DNA of 64,000 nucleotides from Eretmocerus hayati (GCA_029851415.1 CM056741.1:86504282-86568281), one strand, 5' to 3'; shown: positions 11,309 to 21,492, counted from the stretch's first letter. The notes: generated by a model from the letters alone, not told the origin. Numbers and translations: made by a program.

Positions 11309-13816
11309 ATGGTCGGAAAGAAACCATCGATGTCGATCCCTTCGGAGGGTCAACGGAAGAAGATGACAATATCACCGGAGATTGCTGAAATACTCGGAAG
11401 AGACCAGCGATATGTAGGCGCGGCCAAGTTAGTCGCGAATCTTAGTTATGACGAAGTTATGGCCCGCTTGAGCGAAGCGGGGCTCAATCTAAGGGGCACT
11501 CTTAACGCGACGAGACTCCGTTTGCTACGATACGACCTTATGACAATCAACCCGAGCGAGAAAGTTCCGTGGGACCCCGCGGTCGACGAGCTACCGAAGG
11601 AACCCAGTCCACTCTCGCCAGCGGCTAGACGAGCGATACAAGAGTTAGAGGGAGTTGTACTGGGCGACGACAGCGAACCTGAAGCAGATTTCGAGTACGA
11701 ACTGGAGGATCCCGTGGTTGTTACGTCGACAACTGGGGTCACACAGAGTGCGAATGTGACAACTATGGCCAGCACCTCCGCGACCGCGACGGCCACCAGT
11801 TCACACGGGTCAATCGCGACACCAGGGCACGTTATGCCAGCCGGTTACCAGAATTTGATAGCGGCTGCCGAATCTTTCCGCCAAATGTGCCAGAACACGC
11901 CCTTCGCCGGATGGGCTAATGCAGCACTGCCACACCCAACCGCGATGGGAGGCTGGAACATTCCGCCGTTCATGCCTCCGTTCCTGCCACCGAATGTGAC
12001 TTCTACAGCTTCAATACGTGAAGTAAGAGACTCGGAGTCGGAACGAGACCAGAGAACGACAGCGGGAAGAAGTAACGACAGTTCAGGTGACGATGCTGAG
12101 TATATCCGCCAACAACGTGACCGGTTGCAGAACCTGCGTGGCAACCAGACCACCAACCAGGTGCCTTCTAACCCGCAAGCTCCACCTATCGCCCAGACGC
12201 CGGTAGGCCACAGGACTCAGGAGACGTCGCAGGGAGCGTATGCTGGCGAGACTCGCCAGCGACCACGTGAAGATCGCCGGGAGCAGGTGAGAACCACACT
12301 GCCAATGCATGGTGAACCAGCGCAGCCAGGCCCTACTCAACAAGCTTTGATGCAGGAGCAAGCTCCGCCCGGAATCCGCCACTCCAAAGACCAAAGTTCT
12401 CGCCGTGACTGGTTCTCGGGGTCGTCTAGCAGCGACGAATGGGAAATGGAGACACCGGTGTCGAGGAGGTCCCGCTCCAAGGGCAAACGAGTAGTTTCAA
12501 AGGAGCAGAAAAAGTCGGAGCGAATTGTACAAGTAATAAAGACGTTCGCGAGCTGGAAAATTTCGTTCGACGGGGAACCAAAGGGCCGTAAAGATAAGGC
12601 TGAAGAGTTCCTAGCCTCCGTAAAAGAGTGCATGGAAGCGATCGACCTCTCCGACGCGGAGGTCTTAGCAGCGATGCCGAGTATTTTGACCGATCGAGCG
12701 CGCACGTGGTATCGTACACATCGTAGGGGAATCGCGACCTGGAGAGACTTCAAACAAGCGTTTCGCGATCAGTATGTCGGACACGTAGACCATCAGGATT
12801 TGATGGAGGAGTTATATCGCCGTACGCAGGGGAAAAACGAACAAATCGCGCCGTATCTGACTTGTATCCGCCTTATCGTGGGGCATTTCAAGCATCCGCC
12901 GAGCGAGGAAGTAGTTTTTAACATCGTGATCCGCAATTTGAGACCGGAAGTCCGTCGATACTTAGAGACTAAGGACGTGAGAACGCTGACCGAGATTCAA
13001 TATTATGGCAAAAAGTTTGAAAAACAGCTGGAGTGGGACGCGCGATACATAGCTCCGCCATCGCAGGACAAATCCCGCATTCCGGGAGCGGCCTACCAAG
13101 GCTCGAGTAGCACTTCAAGGAAAGTAGCCTCCACGGAACTGGAAGAAGCCACTGGGCAGGTCGCTGGATTGACGGTTGGGAATAAACCCGAAGCGAAGGC
13201 CCAGGAGTCCAAGCCGCAACCGGCCACCACCCCTGCGAACCCTGCCAACGCTGATGGCGGCCAAAAAGGCAAGGGAAGGGGAAGACGGGGAGGTAAGAAG
13301 AATGAAAATGGGACGAGTGCAGGTGCAGCAGCGGAGACCGCTGCAGTGACGACCAACGCCACCAAACCCGCCAGCACTTCAACGCCCACGCCTTCCGCAC
13401 CTCCGCCACCGACCCCACCAGCACCACAAGCGGGACCATGGGGCTATCCGTGGGGATTTCCGCCCTACCCGTACTGGCCAATGCCAGGGGCGTCTGGGAC
13501 GCAGAGGAATGCGAGGCCAGCGAGCGCCGAGAGTTTACAGAAACGTCAGGAACAGTTGACACGAGGAGCGTGCTTCAACTGCAGCGAAACTGGACATCTC
13601 TCGCGCGAGTGTCCAACCCGGCAATGTTATACTTGCCATGCAACGGGCCACGCTTCGCACGAATGTCCAAAGAGAACTGAGAAATGCCAAGGTTGTGGCA
13701 AGGTTGGGTATTCAGTCAAGACATGCCCAGATTGCAAATGGGCGTTAAAGTACTCGGGAAACGGACCCGCGGGGGCGCAGGGGGGAACCCCTCCTGCTCC
13801 CCAAAATTCGAAGTGA
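11309..13816 (+). CDS. gag: Gag polyprotein of the gypsy element
   Basis: Structural Gag protein, 835 residues from ATG 11309 (upstream in-frame GTG codons are not needed). The N-terminal third is Ser/Thr/Pro-rich. Residues ~410-560 match the Ty3-type capsid (retrotrans_gag) region, with RARTWYRTHRRGIATWRDF and YLTCIRLIVGHFKHP as recognisable blocks. After a Lys/Arg-rich then Ala/Pro-rich linker come zinc knuckles CFNCSETGHLSREC and CYTCHATGHASHEC; the third, CQGCGKVGYSVKTC, has Tyr instead of His. The frame is intact, as expected of a young copy. The last 133 bases overlap pol, which lies in the -1 frame. Confidence 0.92.
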   Translation: MVGKKPSMSIPSEGQRKKMTISPEIAEILGRDQRYVGAAKLVANLSYDEVMARLSEAGLNLRGTLNATRLRLLRYDLMTINPSEKVPWDPAVDELPKEPSPLSPAARRAIQELEGVVLGDDSEPEADFEYELEDPVVVTSTTGVTQSANVTTMASTSATATATSSHGSIATPGHVMPAGYQNLIAAAESFRQMCQNTPFAGWANAALPHPTAMGGWNIPPFMPPFLPPNVTSTASIREVRDSESERDQRTTAGRSNDSSGDDAEYIRQQRDRLQNLRGNQTTNQVPSNPQAPPIAQTPVGHRTQETSQGAYAGETRQRPREDRREQVRTTLPMHGEPAQPGPTQQALMQEQAPPGIRHSKDQSSRRDWFSGSSSSDEWEMETPVSRRSRSKGKRVVSKEQKKSERIVQVIKTFASWKISFDGEPKGRKDKAEEFLASVKECMEAIDLSDAEVLAAMPSILTDRARTWYRTHRRGIATWRDFKQAFRDQYVGHVDHQDLMEELYRRTQGKNEQIAPYLTCIRLIVGHFKHPPSEEVVFNIVIRNLRPEVRRYLETKDVRTLTEIQYYGKKFEKQLEWDARYIAPPSQDKSRIPGAAYQGSSSTSRKVASTELEEATGQVAGLTVGNKPEAKAQESKPQPATTPANPANADGGQKGKGRGRRGGKKNENGTSAGAAAETAAVTTNATKPASTSTPTPSAPPPPTPPAPQAGPWGYPWGFPPYPYWPMPGASGTQRNARPASAESLQKRQEQLTRGACFNCSETGHLSRECPTRQCYTCHATGHASHECPKRTEKCQGCGKVGYSVKTCPDCKWALKYSGNGPAGAQGGTPPAPQNSK

Positions 13817-16800
13817 AGAGCGAGTGCGATGAAGCACCAGTGATGCTTGGTGCAGACTCCCTCGCGGCCGAGAGGGAAGTCAACAGCGAGATTGGTAACG
13901 CGTATCCACCTCGGCTGGTAGCAAGCAACTGGACGATTAGCGACGACGACGAAGAAACGCCTGACCTGTATGCCGAGGGGAATCATGCAAATTCCGCCGA
14001 ATCTGATTTGAATCCGCCTCCGCCAAGGGAATGGCACGAAGTAGAGATGACTCCAGCGATGGGTGCCATACGCAAACACCCACTGACAACGAGTAGAAGC
14101 GACGCTGATGAAATGATTGGAGGAGTGGACGGGGGAGTTAGGGGACAACGTGAGACTGATCACCTCACTGAGTTACCCACAATCGACCCGAAAACGCCCT
14201 GCCACGAAGAAGCAGCGGTCGCCGACACACCAAGCCTAGAGGAAGCTCGAACGGGGGACGCCCCAGCCGACGCCATCAGGGCGAAAGTGGAAACTTGGAG
14301 TCAGGAAGAGATTGCAGATGGACCCGCCGCACAAGCCGCACCTCGTAACTTCGTCGAGGTCATCTTGGGAGGAAAGTCATTCATGGCGTTGTATGACCCT
14401 GGAGCGCAGGTGTCGTTCGTCGGGCCAAAAATAGCGAAATTTTACGAGAAGCGTCTTTTTCACAAGCGAAGCGTGTTGAGAGGAGCTGTGGGCAAAAACG
14501 TCACCCAAGCATTGGGACTGTTGAAGATGACTATGGAAATTGATGGACATTCCCGAACCATTGTGATGGAAGCGGTTCACGACACGTCGTACGACATGGT
14601 TCTGGGAATGGACTTTATGAACGCGTGGAAATCCGACTCTCTAAATGCCGATGGGCAATGGAGAGTACTTCAAGGAGACTACCGAAATTTCGTAGGACGT
14701 CGGAAAGAAGAACCGGAAAACCGCATATACGCCGAGTGCGCGGGACTAGTAGTAGTAGAAGAGGGGGGTAAAACCCACCTAGAAGAAGTGGTGCGTGAAA
14801 CGACCGCCAAGGCAGCAGGCAAGGTTGGACTAACAGATCGCGGGGTTCATAAAATTGAACTGATAGATTTCACTCCTGTCCGCCACCGTCCGCGACGCCT
14901 CTCTCCCAAGATGCTCGAGATTGCTAGGGAGGAGGTCAAAGCCATGTACGGGCTCAAGCGTATCCGCCCTTGCCAGAGTGCTTGGAGTAGTGCTCCAGTG
15001 TTGATTAGGAAATCTGACGGTACTTACCGTTTCTGCATCGACTATCGAGACTTGAATAAGAAAACGAAGAAGGACACGTACCCCCTTCCCAACATGGACT
15101 CCATCTTGGATAAGTTGCGGAAGGCGAAGTACCTGTCTAAGATAGATTTAAAAAGCGCGTACCATCATATTCCGGTAGCGGAGGAGTGCCAGGAGTATAC
15201 CTGTTTCAGCCTTCCAGGCGTCGGCTCCTGGTGCTGGTGCGTAATGCCCTTCGGGCTCTGTAATGCACCCGCGACCTGGCAGCGCATGATCGACGAGATA
15301 CTAGGCCCAGAGCTAGAACCATTTGTCTTCGTGTACTTAGACGACATTATTATCGCGACAGACACGTATGAAGCTCATGAAAAATACCTAAAGATAGTGT
15401 TGGAGCGGCTTGTAGATGCCGGACTCCAGATAAATCCGGAAAAATGTCAGATTTGCTGCAGCGAGGTGAATTACCTCGGCTTTATCTTGGACTCCGAAGG
15501 CCTCCGCCCGGATCCCGAAAAGGTAACGCCCGTACGGGAATTCCCTCCGCCAAGAAACCTGCGACAATTGCGATCGTTCCTGGGGATGGTGACGTGGTAC
15601 TCAAGATTTATCGACCATGACGCCGAAATAAAAGTACCGTTACTGAAGCTTCTCCGGAAAGATACGCCATGGTCATGGGGCGAAGAACAGCAAGAAGCAT
15701 TCGATAAACTGAAACAGGCCTTGACGAGCGCGCCGGTGCTCGCTAGACCTGATTTCTCAAAAATGTTCGCTATACAGACCGACGCATCCGCCTATAGCTT
15801 GGGAGCCGTGCTGACCCAAGAAGGGGAAGACGGTGAGCACCCTATTGTCTACCTGAGCCGCAGTCTTTCGCCAGCAGAGCGAAATTATACGGTCAGCGAG
15901 AGGGAGCTGCTAGCGGTGGTCTGGGCGATCAAAAAACTACGACCTTACATTGAAGGGTACCAATTTCAGGTGATAACAGATCACAGTGCCCTAAAATGGC
16001 TCCAAAATCTGAAAGATCCGACTGGGCGTCTCGCTCGCTGGGCACTCGAACTCCAGAATTGGGACTTCGAGGTAATACACCGGAGTGGAAAACTCCATAA
16101 AGTGCCAGATTGCCTGTCTCGAATGAACGAGCCAGAAGACGCCGAAATCGGGGCAGTAGAAGTAGCAGACGAGACGATAGAGGCCGTGGATCCGACGGTA
16201 ACCGAAATACAATGTTCCGCCGAAGACGCGAAGAAGGATTCCGAATACTTGAAGCTGGCCGAGAAGATTCGTGCGAATCCGGACCAGTTCAAGGATTGGA
16301 GGGAGGTGAATGGCTTGATTTATCATCATAGCCATAACACGCTTCTGGATCCAATCACATTTCCGGAAGAAAAATGGAGACTTGTCGTGCCAGTCCATAG
16401 GAGACGTGACGCTCTAGAGCGAGCTCATTGCCTCGCCTCGTCAGGTCACATGGGCATTGAAAAAACGTATGATCGACTAGCTCGAGACTACTACTGGCAA
16501 GGCATGTACACAGATGCGAAAACATTCGTGAAAGAGTGTCAATTGTGCCAACAATACAAAATGCCCCAAACAGGCCCGCTTGGCCACATGGGAAACAGAG
16601 TAGTAGAGCGACCATGGTCCGTCATCTCCGCCGATCTGATGGAATTTCCGCCGAGCAAAAAGGGGTTCAAGTACTTGCTGGTCATACAGGACTTGTTCAC
16701 ACGCTGGGTGGAAGTAAAACCATTACGACGCGCTGAGGGGAAGGCGGTAGCCGCCGCGATTGAAGAATTGATCCTGTTTCGTTGGGAGACGCCACTGTAC

Positions 16801-17478
16801 TTTCTATCCGACAATGGTAAGGAGTTCGACAACAAAATTGTGGACGCCATGTTGGAAGAACACGGAGTACGTCACATCAAGACGCCACCATATTGGCCGT
16901 CAGCCAACCCAACGGAGCGTTCCAATAAGACGCTCAAAACAATGATCTCTCAATTCGTGAAAAATGATCACCGCAACTGGGATGACCACATCCATGAGTT
17001 CCGCCATGCGATGAACACCGCAGTGCAATCCAGCACGAAAGTCTCGCCAGCGTTTCTCAATTTCGGACGTCATCCCACTCCAGTAAAAAGCCTGCGTCGC
17101 GAACTGGAGGGTGAAAAATTGATCGAGAAGATGGGAGTCCAAGACTGGATGGATAGAATGAAACGCCTAGACGCGTTGCGGGAACTAGTCGTCCGCCATA
17201 ACGCTGAGAGTCGGGCGAAGCAAGCTGAAACTTATAACAAGGGTAGGAAGAATTTCACGTTCAATGTGGGAGATGTAGTGGGAAGGAAAACGCATTTCCT
17301 GTCTAGCGCCGCGAACCGTTTCAACGCCAAGTTAGCTCCGAAATACGAGGGTCCGCTGACCATAGTAGAAGTCAAATCTCCGGTCGTTTACGTAATGGAG
17401 GGACCCACTGGCCAACGGACTGCTCCAACCCACATATCCCACCTCAAACGTTGGATCCCACCCCGAAAGACTGGCTAG
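13684..17478 (+). CDS. pol: Pol polyprotein: protease, reverse transcriptase, RNase H, integrase
   Basis: Ty3/gypsy Pol, in the -1 frame of gag and probably made by frameshifting at 13780-13786, so the listed start marks only the open frame. Protease: LYDPGAQVSF near residue 237, with DPG where DTG/DSG is normal. RT: ...DLKSAYHH..., MPFGLCNAP and the catalytic YLDD at ~551-554. RNase H: TDAS at ~700 and TDHSALKW. Integrase: HHCC zinc site from ~915, catalytic D984, D1043 and E1078 (35-residue spacing), then a C-terminal GPY/F-like region (KYEGPLTIVE). No chromodomain seen. The frame is intact over 1264 codons. Confidence 0.95.
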   Translation: MPRLWQGWVFSQDMPRLQMGVKVLGKRTRGGAGGNPSCSPKFEVKSECDEAPVMLGADSLAAEREVNSEIGNAYPPRLVASNWTISDDDEETPDLYAEGNHANSAESDLNPPPPREWHEVEMTPAMGAIRKHPLTTSRSDADEMIGGVDGGVRGQRETDHLTELPTIDPKTPCHEEAAVADTPSLEEARTGDAPADAIRAKVETWSQEEIADGPAAQAAPRNFVEVILGGKSFMALYDPGAQVSFVGPKIAKFYEKRLFHKRSVLRGAVGKNVTQALGLLKMTMEIDGHSRTIVMEAVHDTSYDMVLGMDFMNAWKSDSLNADGQWRVLQGDYRNFVGRRKEEPENRIYAECAGLVVVEEGGKTHLEEVVRETTAKAAGKVGLTDRGVHKIELIDFTPVRHRPRRLSPKMLEIAREEVKAMYGLKRIRPCQSAWSSAPVLIRKSDGTYRFCIDYRDLNKKTKKDTYPLPNMDSILDKLRKAKYLSKIDLKSAYHHIPVAEECQEYTCFSLPGVGSWCWCVMPFGLCNAPATWQRMIDEILGPELEPFVFVYLDDIIIATDTYEAHEKYLKIVLERLVDAGLQINPEKCQICCSEVNYLGFILDSEGLRPDPEKVTPVREFPPPRNLRQLRSFLGMVTWYSRFIDHDAEIKVPLLKLLRKDTPWSWGEEQQEAFDKLKQALTSAPVLARPDFSKMFAIQTDASAYSLGAVLTQEGEDGEHPIVYLSRSLSPAERNYTVSERELLAVVWAIKKLRPYIEGYQFQVITDHSALKWLQNLKDPTGRLARWALELQNWDFEVIHRSGKLHKVPDCLSRMNEPEDAEIGAVEVADETIEAVDPTVTEIQCSAEDAKKDSEYLKLAEKIRANPDQFKDWREVNGLIYHHSHNTLLDPITFPEEKWRLVVPVHRRRDALERAHCLASSGHMGIEKTYDRLARDYYWQGMYTDAKTFVKECQLCQQYKMPQTGPLGHMGNRVVERPWSVISADLMEFPPSKKGFKYLLVIQDLFTRWVEVKPLRRAEGKAVAAAIEELILFRWETPLYFLSDNGKEFDNKIVDAMLEEHGVRHIKTPPYWPSANPTERSNKTLKTMISQFVKNDHRNWDDHIHEFRHAMNTAVQSSTKVSPAFLNFGRHPTPVKSLRRELEGEKLIEKMGVQDWMDRMKRLDALRELVVRHNAESRAKQAETYNKGRKNFTFNVGDVVGRKTHFLSSAANRFNAKLAPKYEGPLTIVEVKSPVVYVMEGPTGQRTAPTHISHLKRWIPPRKTG
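13780..13786 (+). promoter_or_regulatory. Candidate -1 frameshift site GGGGGGA
   Basis: Read in gag frame this is G GGG GGA (codons start at 13781 and 13784), the X XXY YYZ form used for -1 slippage, inside the 133-base gag/pol overlap and 31 bases before the gag stop. GC-rich sequence follows, but I did not establish a pseudoknot. Confidence 0.5.
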
Positions 17479-17530
17479 ACGCATGAGTAGAAATTCCGCC
17501 ACCCGCCTCAACGAAGAGTAATAAGGAAGT

Positions 17531-17556
17531 TTTTCTTGTTCTGCTTCCTTGCAGGT
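17531..17556 (+). promoter_or_regulatory. Splice acceptor before the third ORF
   Basis: A pyrimidine-rich stretch (TTTTCTTGTTCTGCTTCCTT) runs straight into GCAG, with AG at 17553-17554 and the ATG of the third ORF two bases later at 17557. This is the position of the env acceptor in insect gypsy retroviruses and suggests a spliced subgenomic mRNA. Donors are candidates only (LTR or leader). Confidence 0.65.
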
Positions 17557-19785
17557 ATGGCAGAAGATCCGCCTCGAGACCGTAGCTGCTCACCCTGCCC
17601 GGCGGATTTCCGGAGCATCGCGAGACCCGACGACCTTCAGGAGGCAACGACAGTCTGGAGGTCAAACTCCCAGGTACGTCGGGCTCGCAGGGCATCTCGC
17701 GAGAGGAGTGGAAGTCGTGGACCGCTAACGTCAGACAGTGGTCTGAGCGACGACCACTCCTCGCGAGATACTCCGGAACCCCGTCGAGCCGAACAACAGC
17801 AGCCACAGCCAGCGCATGAAGAAGGACAAGACAGCGGAAACAGCAGTCCGCTTACCCCACGTGAAGACAGAGCGCCTCCCAGCATCGGTGGACCGTCGCG
17901 CCACCTAGGAGCGATTCCGCGCGCCCCGATGGTGGAGAGACGCTCGCGAGAGAGACGACGCCGCGTGAGGCCCGAACCAGTGGGAGCGGAAGCCCCAGCT
18001 CAGTATTGCCCGGCGGCAGCACCTCTCGCAGTGCTCGCGGAGGAAGCGGAACCGACCCTGGATTCCGGCTTGGATCCTGTGGCGGACTCCGCTAGAGCTC
18101 AACAAGAGCTACAAGATTGGTTGGAGCCCAGGGGTGCTCCAACCCGGCAGGAAGTGGACCCCGGACAGTTTGAGTGGCCACCATCTCCGCCATCTATCCG
18201 CCGCACCACGACTCCACCGAGAACAATACCCCGGCCGATCCCTTCCACCACTCGTGGAGAAGCAGCTGGAGCCGCAGCGCCCGATGAGTTCCGCGAACCC
18301 GCGCTCATCATCGCCCCATCAAACCTCCCGGCCTCAGAACGACGTGAGCTGGAAACAGCCGTCGAACTCCAGCTGCGTCAAAACTGGGATCCCGAACGAG
18401 GCTGGCAAGGATACCTGGACCGGAGAGACGAGGCGGCCCAAATGCTCCGCCCGGACCAGCCCCTACAGTACCCCCAGCCTTACAGAGGGAAACGGACGCA
18501 TCCACGGACCAGATCGGAGTGGACGCCAGAAATCGCGCTACAGATCCGCAGGGACCGGATCCAAGCCAGGGATAATCGACGCGCAATGGAGCGTGAATAC
18601 GAACGTCTGTCCGCTCGGCACCGAGAATCAGAGCGCCCGCGCCACCAGGAACATCAGCAACCACAACGGCAAGAGGAGCCGATGTTGCGTCACGACGACG
18701 CTTCCAAACGCCGTCGACGCAACCCCAATCGCCACATGACCCTGGAGGATCACGTAGACTACCAGGCGCCCGTGGAACGTGACTACTCTCCGCCTCCGGG
18801 ACCCGCCACCTTGGCTCAAGCTCTACCAGGCCCCGCGGACCCATTGCAGGCAGAGATCCATCGCCTCGCCGAGGAAGCGGCCCGGGTGGCACGATTGGAG
18901 GACCAATCTCCCCCGGCCACCGCGAGACCACCGACACCGGAGCAACAGAGCACCGAGCCCAGGAGGATTGTCACACCGACGGCAAGGCCCGGACCAACAA
19001 GAAGAGGCACGCGGTTCCAGTGGCTGGAGGCATTGCCTCTGGACGAGGACGACCCGCCGCCACACACCTGCTTCCGTTGTTGGAAGAGTGGCCATATCTC
19101 AGCACGCTGCCCGGCCCCAAAACCGTGGTTTCACTGTTTTAATTGCGGTCGGCGCCGGGTAGCTGCACACAATTGTCCGCGTTGTGCCACGGCATATGCG
19201 ATGTGGGAGGGTCGCCCGGCTCACGAGGCTCGTTTTGGCCCGTCGGCGACTGTCACCCGCCCACCACAAGAGCCCGAAAGGCAGCCCGCACCCATGGAGA
19301 TTGAGAGGGTTAGGGAACAGCCCAATCAATCCGCCGCTGTTTCCCAACCCCCCTCAACTCCACCACCATCCGCCACGACGAGGCGTCAGGACGAGCGGGA
19401 ACCCACCAGGCCACCAACTACACCACCACCCGCGCGGGACAGCGGAGCCGAGAGAACGACAACTCTACCCCGACCGTTCCCGGTGCTACCGGAAGAGAGG
19501 CACATCGAAGCCCCCGCCATAGTGGCACCGGTACCGGCCCCAAGGACCAGAATTACCACCGTCTCAGCCACGCCACCCCCCAACATCGCTGCGGCAGCCG
19601 TCAACAGCTCGGCTTCGGCCAGCATAACCATGCCGATTCCGGGTCTGGCACGGCTGATGGCGGCTATGACCCCCGCGGACCATGAGGAGTTCCGGTTGCT
19701 GGTCACCGTCGCAGTCACCATGCCGCAGTCAGTGCAGGAGCAAATGTATGCGGCCTTCTTCGACAGAATCCGCCAGGCTCAATAG
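17557..19785 (+). CDS. Third ORF: Pro/Arg-rich protein with zinc knuckles
   Basis: An intact 742-codon ORF in the env position, 78 bases after pol, starting at the ATG beside a splice acceptor. It is not an envelope: there is no signal peptide or membrane segment. It is rich in Pro, Arg, Glu and Gln. A zinc knuckle CFRCWKSGHISARC is at ~505-518, and a second, CFNCGRRRVAAHNC (~527-540), keeps the cysteine spacing but has Val at the His position. The last ~45 residues (LARLMAAMTPADHEEF...) look like a short folded helix pair. A Gag-like nucleic-acid-binding role is inferred from the knuckles; I do not recognise the family. Confidence 0.8.
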   Translation: MAEDPPRDRSCSPCPADFRSIARPDDLQEATTVWRSNSQVRRARRASRERSGSRGPLTSDSGLSDDHSSRDTPEPRRAEQQQPQPAHEEGQDSGNSSPLTPREDRAPPSIGGPSRHLGAIPRAPMVERRSRERRRRVRPEPVGAEAPAQYCPAAAPLAVLAEEAEPTLDSGLDPVADSARAQQELQDWLEPRGAPTRQEVDPGQFEWPPSPPSIRRTTTPPRTIPRPIPSTTRGEAAGAAAPDEFREPALIIAPSNLPASERRELETAVELQLRQNWDPERGWQGYLDRRDEAAQMLRPDQPLQYPQPYRGKRTHPRTRSEWTPEIALQIRRDRIQARDNRRAMEREYERLSARHRESERPRHQEHQQPQRQEEPMLRHDDASKRRRRNPNRHMTLEDHVDYQAPVERDYSPPPGPATLAQALPGPADPLQAEIHRLAEEAARVARLEDQSPPATARPPTPEQQSTEPRRIVTPTARPGPTRRGTRFQWLEALPLDEDDPPPHTCFRCWKSGHISARCPAPKPWFHCFNCGRRRVAAHNCPRCATAYAMWEGRPAHEARFGPSATVTRPPQEPERQPAPMEIERVREQPNQSAAVSQPPSTPPPSATTRRQDEREPTRPPTTPPPARDSGAERTTTLPRPFPVLPEERHIEAPAIVAPVPAPRTRITTVSATPPPNIAAAAVNSSASASITMPIPGLARLMAAMTPADHEEFRLLVTVAVTMPQSVQEQMYAAFFDRIRQAQ

Positions 19786-20063
19786 AGCCGAAGAAATCCG
19801 CCAAGTAAGAGAAATTTTTGATATCCTTCTTTCCCAAGTATCCGAACCCAGATCCTAGTAGTTAGAGAACCCTGCCCCTCTGATTTGAGAATTCGAGTTG
19901 ATTTAGCCCTTAAGATTAGTTGATAGATTTGATTTTGATTTTTCGATCAATGTAGCAATGTATGATGATTCCGCCGAGGTAACGATGAGGGTGGATGTGG
20001 GCGAGACGAGACCACTCCGAATTCTTCTCACCCAGGAGGGTGAGGAGGAGAAGCCGGGGGTAA
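19786..20063 (+). other. Gypsy 3' UTR and polypurine tract
   Basis: About 280 non-coding bases ending in a purine-rich run (GAGGAGGAGAAG then GGGGG, 20042-20060) just before the 3' LTR at 20064, the expected polypurine primer for plus-strand DNA synthesis. Confidence 0.75.
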
Positions 20064-21488
20064 TGCAACGTGGAACGTTGCAGCACGTTCTAGCTCGTCC
20101 CACGGAAGCTCTCGTCGTCACCTCGGGCAAAGTGATCAAGGTCTGATTTTTTGTTTGTCACACTTTTTTGTTGAGGTGCCCGAGGTGACGAGAAGAGGAC
20201 GACGACGACGATTCAAATGGGCTGATGGCTCCCGCCACCAGCGTGGTGGCAGCACCGTCCAGCCCACCAAGTCGGGCGGCGCAGCGCTCGCGCGGGCTTG
20301 AGGAAGTCGCGCCGCGCATCGCCGGCCGACATTCTTGGGATGGCTGCCAGCCTGGTAAAACCTCCCCGTACTTCGCGCCTATAATTTCGCCGTGCTCCAG
20401 GAAGTGACCCAGGACGGGTCGTGTGATCGCGACGCGGGTGTACCGGACTTTCGGTGTGTGTGTGTGCGTGTGGGTGAACCTAGTGAAGTGCCCAGACTTG
20501 TCAGCGCGTGCTGACGCGTGGCCACCCCACACGACCACATCTCGCCCAGGGTGCCCCGCACTTGGAGGGTGACCCGGACTGGGCTCGAGAGAGCGAGAGA
20601 GAGCTGCAGCAGCAGTCAAGTGGCCCAGCAGCAGAGTAGCAACAGCGCAGCAGTAGCGCGATCATCAAGGTGCGTCCAGACGACGTCGACCGCGGTGAGT
20701 GGTATTGCGTTTTTCCCCGGGTGCATCCACCCACATCGTGACCCCCCCGGGCGGAGAGTCGTGTCCAGGGCTACCGGGTGGCCTATTTCCCAGCTCGCGA
20801 CGCGGTGTGTCCCTTTTATCCGCCGACCCATCGCGTCGCAACCGTGTTCCTCCAACTCTCCGTGCCAATTTCGTATGCACGTTTTGGGCCATGCTGAGCC
20901 ACGCGGGTCGTTATAGCGGCCATTTTGTGTCATCGCTCTAACTTCCGGAGACGAAGGCACGGCGAGTTGGAGAGGGACGGGTCCGCCAGCTGGGGAATAG
21001 CTCCCACCCCTCGAGTTAGCTCCGCCCACCGTGTATATGGGCATTTCTGCTATAAAGTGGTGCAGTGATTTTCGAGTGAGTGTATATGGGCGTTTTCGCT
21101 CCAAAGTGAGTTTCGCGAGATTGTTGCAGTGAGTTTATTGAACAACTTACGGACGATAGATGCATAGATCCGCCACAGATGGCGTTGTAAACTAGTTTTA
21201 TTGGCCTGCGTGCCTCGAAATGAGTTCCTAATAGTAATAAATTCCGTTGTAATTTCGTAATCCGGAGAGTGATTATTTTCGATCCGATATCTATATATAT
21301 ACAGTGTCCGCAGAATATTTTCGTGATTTTCAGGTGTTCCCAATTCGCCCCACCGTCCCGCCCCTCGTGGCGCGGGGTGCCTGGCCCTGACCTGATCCGG
21401 CCCAAATAAATGAGGTAGCGTTGGGTGGGTTTAGTATTTCAGGTGGATGCTCCAGATTATCCCTGACCCATCTTGCCCCCACGTTACA
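20064..21488 (+). repeat. 3' LTR of the gypsy element
   Basis: 1425 bases, same length as 8186-9610 with a constant offset of 11878. All open frames inside translate identically in both copies. The polyadenylation signal AATAAA is at 21405-21410. The flanking duplication CAGT follows at 21489-21492, after which the R1-clade element continues. Confidence 0.95.
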
Positions 21489-21492
21489 CAGT

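Larger units (their letters stand above)
8186..21488 (+). mobile_element. Ty3/gypsy LTR retrotransposon with third ORF, young insertion
   Basis: A 13.3-kb element with LTRs at 8186-9610 and 20064-21488 (both 1425 bases, ending in imperfect inverted repeats TGCAACGTGG / CCACGTTACA), flanked by CAGT at 8182-8185 and 21489-21492. PBS, long leader, gag, pol in a -1 frame, a third ORF and a purine-rich tract follow in order. By eye and by identical translations the two LTRs show no difference, so insertion was recent. It lies inside ORF2 of an R1-clade LINE, whose uninterrupted sequence at 37233-37250 confirms the duplication. Domain order RT-RNaseH-integrase places it in Ty3/gypsy. Confidence 0.95.
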
